Notes under the pieces: model-generated
The model's input: the letters and a program-made list of their open reading frames with translations, nothing else
Databases searched by the model: none
Told to the model about the DNA's origin: nothing
Shown: piece by piece, positions 19,401 to 23,063 of the stretch
How the letters are laid out: each line of letters begins with the position of its first letter
Numbering within the stretch: the first letter of the stretch is position 1
Assembly: GCA_032988165.1 (NCBI GenBank)
Contig: JANTQF010000465.1
Coordinates: 1 to 23,063 of the forward strand
Source of the DNA: Emmonsiellopsis sp. PD_33
Taxonomy: Eukaryota; Ascomycota; Eurotiomycetes; Onygenales; Ajellomycetaceae
Direction of reading: 5' to 3'
DNA: 23,063 bases
Program-made: the position numbers and the translations under genes

Positions 19401-20130
19401 ATCAGTAGTCCAAATAGTATGTAATGACTGTTATAAACTCAGCTATTATTAAAAATGAACTCTAAGAACTAATTAAAGTCTGAATTTTATCTATATAGTT
19501 GGTGTGCCAGTAGTTAGTAACATATTAATAATAAAAGAAAAAACACAAGCTTTATCTAGTAATGATTAGGCAGTATAAGTTTCTAGAGCTAAATTCAGAA
19601 ATTTACACTTCTATAGGTGAAGAAATAATTTGTGTGGTTTTAATCTAATATTAAGTATCAATGTCTTTTTAGTTTTCAGTGTAGTGAGTTTTAGTTGCAC
19701 ACTATGAGTTAGTGATTCAGTATGAGAATGATGATTATCTTTCCTTCATATTTTTTAAATGACTTATTATTAGGTATGATTTGCTAGGTTTCAATTAAGA
19801 AGAGCTGATAGTGAAGACTTCAGGGCTGAAGAGCTATTATTAATAATGATTATTAGATTGAATTTCTTTATTAGAGTGGAAAGTTAAGGAGTAGGATTTC
19901 AAGAAGTAGAAGAGAGCTTTGAATTAGCTTCATCACAGTGTGAGTAGATAGTAGCAGTATCATATTGTTTCTCATGAAGAAATTTAGGGATGTTAGGGTA
20001 AAATCTCATTCAGAGCATAATAGAAGATAATTGGAATGGATAGAATCCATAAATTAAAATGTTGTAGAATGTCCATAATATAAAAATTACTAAAAAAATT
20101 ACTAAGATAAATGATTATGTAAGTAGCTCT
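19401..20130. other. No intact gene; coding-like fragments in shifting frames
   Basis: Between about 19400 and 19640 all three - strand frames hold short plausible peptides, so no frame can be chosen. One of them includes PCEHIYCKxCL, which looks RING-like but is too short and too uncertain to call. From 19650 to 20130 I see nothing I can support. Confidence 0.4.
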
Positions 20131-20133
20131 AAA

Positions 20134-20166
20134 CTCTACCTCTAGGAGTAGAGTGGAAAAAAAAAA
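20134..20166 (-). other. T-run and hairpin downstream of the tRNA-like sequence
   Basis: Just after the tRNA-like sequence on the - strand is a run of ten T (20166-20157), a potential RNA polymerase III stop. Beyond it is a hairpin: CTCTAC (20134-20139) pairs with GTAGAG (20148-20153) across an 8-nt loop on the + strand. A run of this length is not rare in such AT-rich DNA. Confidence 0.45.
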
Positions 20167-20169
20167 TAA

Positions 20170-20237
20170 GTTAAATATCATTATTATAATTTGAACTATA
20201 GATTATGATGTCTATATTCCAACTGAGCTACAGGCCA
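20170..20237 (-). pseudogene. Degenerate tRNA-like / tRNA-derived sequence
   Basis: On the - strand, TAGCTCAGTTGG (20230-20219) is a perfect match to the usual tRNA D-arm and internal A-box. It is preceded by GGCCTG, as in several eukaryotic tRNAs. About 20 bases later comes ATAGA-CATCATAA-TCTAT, which pairs as an anticodon-like stem around a CAT anticodon (elongator Met-like), with an 8-nt loop instead of 7. AGTTCAAATTA (20197-20187) sits where the B-box GGTTCGAATCC should be; its differences are mainly C-to-T or G-to-A. The T stem and 3' acceptor strand do not pair with the 5' side and the variable region is missing, so this is a broken tRNA or the tRNA-derived head of a SINE, not a working tRNA. 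Confidence 0.6.
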
Positions 20238-20239
20238 AC

Positions 20240-21720
20240 AATTTGATTCTAATACTTCTTATAATGTGGGATAAACAGTATTATAATATTTAGCTACTAT
20301 TAGAATACTCTATAAAGAATTGTCAATGATGGTTTATTATAGATGGAAAATCTATATCAAGGTTATAAATCTAATAGATAGAGAATAAATATATAGTTTT
20401 ATCTCTTTTTTACAGTGATTTGATATATTAATGTGATGTTGTGGGATATCAAACTAAAATAGAAATATTTATAACTTATATATATATTTTCCATTCTTTC
20501 TCCTTGCAGTAGCTCTATAATCTTCATTATAATATTACCACAGCTAACTCACTGCTGGCCAGCTACATATATACAATAAATATCATGTATATAAAGTAAA
20601 TAATTAATGGATTCTACCAGCTTTTTCTCATAAGAAACTTGTTGTATTTTTAACTATGTAGCCTGAAATAATAATGTGGCCACACCTGTATGAAGCAAAA
20701 ATAAAAGGAAAAGGAAAAGATAAAGACTAGATGCTAGATTCACACTTAAAAAATCAAAACTAGCACTCAAAATCAATCCAACCATACATATAAAGTAGAA
20801 GGAAAAGAGACAGTAAAAAGCCCAGATAGAGAATTAGCTCTACCTCTTAAAATCAAGTGCCCAAAAAAAAAGCTAACAAAATTAACTAAAAGAGACAAAG
20901 TAAGGTTCATTCAGATTTTAAAGCCTTTAAAACTACCTTCTGGGGGAGGAGATCATCTAACCCTCCACTCAATTGATAATGATAGGATTATTGGGTGTAG
21001 ACCCAGACTGGCCACTAATAGAGAGTATAGAAGGTAGAGGAGGGCCTGAAGGAAGAATTAGAGAGAGAGGGACATTTTAGTATATATCTCATATATTATA
21101 TTAGTTAGGATGATTATTTTATACACAGTTTTCACAACACCCTCTAAAATGACTAGGAACTTAAACACAGAAGAGAAATGATTGATACTAATAACTTAAT
21201 TAATAGAGATTATAGAAGTACTGCATTGATCATTCATCATATTATTATTTATAGAATTGAATTAATATTATATTTATTTGCAAGATTTAAGGATAGATGA
21301 AGTGAGTAGGATTAATAACATTTCATATGTATGCTATAGTTCTTTCATGCTGAGCTAGCAGTGCCCAGACATTAGAGAGGGAGATATAATAGAAGTATGT
21401 CAGCTCTCAGTTAGTAATAGAGAGTATTTTATAGTTGTAATTAGCTGATCTATATATCATATCAGTCTTACTACTTCTTTATTATAATGTTAAGGGTTTA
21501 TACTTACATCTTTCATATGGAAGATAATATCTTATAAAGGATATTAGAGGAGGAAGGATTTTCTTTTCCAGGAAGAAGAGAAATAGTAAAAGGATTTCAA
21601 AGTGATTATAGTTGGTATATTGTGGGAAGGAGAATGTTGAAGATCTTTAATAGGAGAAAAGATATTTAATGAAAGTGAAAAAAAAATAGAGAAGTAGAGA
21701 AGAGCCAGGTATTTATAATT
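20240..21720. other. No supported gene
   Basis: AT-rich, CpG-free sequence. The stretch 20940-21060 is slightly more GC-rich (TGGGGGAGGAG, GTAGACCCAGACTGGCC) and gives coding-like peptides on the - strand such as RGRANSLSGLFTVSFPSTL (about 20850-20790), but frames change too often to define a gene. Confidence 0.45.
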
Positions 21721-21724
21721 AAAA

Positions 21725-22872
21725 GAAATTGAATTGATAAATATAGGAAGCTTTATAAAAGGAATTGAATTGATGAATATAGAAAGCTTCATAAAAGAAA
21801 TTAAATTAATAAAGATAGGGAGCTTTGCAAAAGAAATTAAATCAATGAATATAGGGAGCTTCACAAAAGGAATTAAATTGATGAATATAGAGAGCTTCAT
21901 GAAAGGGATCAAATTGATGAACATAGAGAGCTTCACAAAAGGAATCAAATCAATAAACATAAGGAGCTTCATAAAAGGAATTGAATTGATGAACATAGAG
22001 AGCTTTATGAAAGGAATTAAATCAATAAACATTTATAAAAGGAATCAAATCAATAAATATAGGGAGCTTTGCAAAAGGAATTAAATCAATGAACATATGG
22101 AGCTTCATAAAAGGAATTAAATCAATGAAGATAGGGAGCTTTGCAAAAGGAATTAAATTAATAAATATAGAGAGCTTCACAAAAGAAATTAAATTGATGA
22201 ACATAGGGAGCTTCATGAAAGGGATCAAATTGATGAATATAGAGAGCTTTGTAAAAGGAATCAAATCAATGAATATAAAGAGCTTTATGAAAGAAATTGA
22301 ATTGATGAATATAGGAAGCTTCATGAAAGAAATTAAATCAACAAATATTCATGAAAGGAATCAAATTGATGAACATAGGGAGCTTCACAAAAGGAATCAA
22401 ATTGATGAACATAGGGAGCTTTACAAAAGGAATTAAATTAAAAAGACAGGTAGGAACTTAGAGCTTCACAAAAGGAATCAAATTGATGAACATAGGGAGC
22501 TTCATGAAAGAAATTGAATCAACAAATATTCATGAAAGGAATCAAATTGACAAACATAGAGAGCTTTGTGAAAGGAATTGAATCAAAAAGACAGGCAGGA
22601 ACTTGGAGCTTCATAAAAGAAATTAAATCAAAAAGACAGGCAGGGATTTGAAGCTTTGCAAAAGAAATTAAATTGATGAACATAGAGAGCTTTATGAAAG
22701 GAATTAAATCAACAAACATTTATGAAAGAAATCAAATTGATAAATATAGAGAGCTTTGTGAAAGGAATTGAATCAAAAAGATAGGCAGGGACTTGAAGCT
22801 TCACAAAAGGAATTAAATTAAAAAGACAGGTAGGGACTTAAAGCTTTATGAAAGAAATTAAATCAAAAAGAT
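21725..22872 (+). repeat. Minisatellite, mainly 36-bp units, about 30 copies
   Basis: Each unit reads RRAATYRAATYRATGAAYAT, then AGRGAGCTT, then four variable bases, then AAA; the period is 36 bp. Two variants are interspersed in the right half: a 45-bp unit carrying AAAAAGACAGGYAGGGAYTT, and a 28-bp unit in which the AGAGCTTC part is lost (ACAAATATTCATGAAA). Because 36 is a multiple of three, pure stretches are open on both strands. They encode a 12-residue repeat on the + strand (for example GIKLMNIESFMK) and KLPIFINLIPFM-like repeats on the - strand. I do not call these genes: there is no non-repeat N-terminus and the 28-bp units break the frame. Variation is almost only C/T and A/G. The array ends at the right border of the mutated block. 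Confidence 0.95.
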
Positions 22873-22914
22873 GGGGAAGGGTCTGCAAACTACCTTTATC
22901 TACCTATATAGAGT

Positions 22915-23063
22915 CGAATGATCTTTGCAGTAAAACACAACGATTCTTCGAACATGCCTTCCCCTTCGAATTTCTGAACGCAAATACCCTCATTCGAAAG
23001 CCCTCATCGAGATCTATTTGCCATTCAATTTTGGTGAGGTTTGGACCAGAATTGGGGGTGTGG
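22915..23063. other. Right flank, ordinary CpG-containing sequence
   Basis: CpG reappears abruptly (GAGTCGAATG at 22911-22920, then TTCGAA twice and CATTCGAAAG). Composition is balanced again. No gene can be supported in 149 bases. Confidence 0.6.

Larger units (their letters stand above)
3789..22914. other. AT-rich, CpG-free hypermutated block (RIP-like)
   Basis: Reading every line, the last CpG on the left is at 3788 and the next is at about 22915; I saw none between. CpA, TpG, GpC, CpC and GpG are still common, so simple AT-richness does not explain the loss. Coding remnants inside show CAG-to-TAG, TGG-to-TGA and CGA-to-TGA type stops, and Gly-to-Asp/Glu/Ser/Asn, Pro-to-Leu, Thr-to-Ile and His-to-Tyr changes, all C-to-T or G-to-A. 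This matches repeat-induced point mutation or long-term methylcytosine deamination in a fungal repeat region. Ordinary sequence resumes sharply on both sides. The count was made by eye. Confidence 0.88.

Noticed and set aside
19280..19420. RING-finger-like peptide PCEHIYCKxCL
   Set aside because: Only a few residues, in one of three equally plausible frames, with stops on both sides; no second zinc-ligand set was found.
21544..22719. Long open frames on both strands of the 36-bp array as protein genes
   Set aside because: They exist only because the unit is a multiple of three without stops; 28-bp units break the frame and there is no unique N-terminus. Kept only as a speculative finding.
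21725..22872. CRISPR-like array of regularly spaced repeats
   Set aside because: Units are contiguous with no unique spacers, the host is a fungus, and there are no cas genes. It is a minisatellite.
3789..22914. Mitochondrial DNA insertion as the explanation for AT-richness
   Set aside because: No mitochondrial gene or rRNA was recognised; the coding remnants include a nuclear Helitron, and CpG loss with CA/TG pairs points to mutation of nuclear repeats.

Overview
The window looks like nuclear DNA of a filamentous ascomycete (Pezizomycotina). It has two compartments: ordinary, CpG-containing DNA at the two ends, and one long AT-rich, mutation-ravaged block of about 19 kb between them. The left edge carries the 3' part of a recognisable RNase P/MRP protein gene (Rpp1/Rpp30 family, + strand, to 950). 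It converges on an open reading frame for an Ala/Pro/Thr/Ser-rich protein of unknown function (1362-2399, - strand). From 2400 to about 3790 I see no gene, only small inverted repeats near the edge of the AT-rich block.

From about 3789 to 22914 I found no CpG dinucleotide by eye, while CpA, TpG, CpC and GpC stay common. This is the footprint of cytosine-to-thymine mutation of repeated DNA, as in repeat-induced point mutation (RIP). Its clearest record is the 36-bp minisatellite at the right end. One four-base site there, inferred to have been CGCG, appears in all nine combinations of CA, TG and TA, and never as CG. A 37-bp minisatellite at 18109-18462 shows the same pattern. The first kilobase of the block (3.8-4.7 kb) is far more AT-rich than the rest and contains several diverged copies of one sequence.

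The largest element in the block is a dead Helitron on the - strand (about 6905-12070). A Cys/His-rich N-terminus, a Helitron-type N-terminal domain, a HUH Rep nuclease domain and a Pif1-family helicase follow each other in the expected order. Both HUH histidines now read Tyr, the Walker A loop has been lost through C-to-T/G-to-A changes, and there are at least two frameshifts and many stops, so the element cannot encode a working protein. Four further decayed coding frames on the same strand (5.5-6.8, 12.4-13.0, 16.4-17.0 and 18.7-19.4 kb) are not recognised. They could be extra Helitron genes, cargo, or other transposons.

The rest of the block is repeats: a three-copy dispersed repeat of about 140 bp, two further shared sub-blocks, a low-copy repeat of about 43 bp, a 30-bp tandem repeat, a long polypyrimidine tract and a tRNA-derived sequence followed by an A/T run. 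No intact gene, rRNA or CRISPR array was found in the block. The working genes visible here are RPP1 and, less surely, the Ala-rich ORF.
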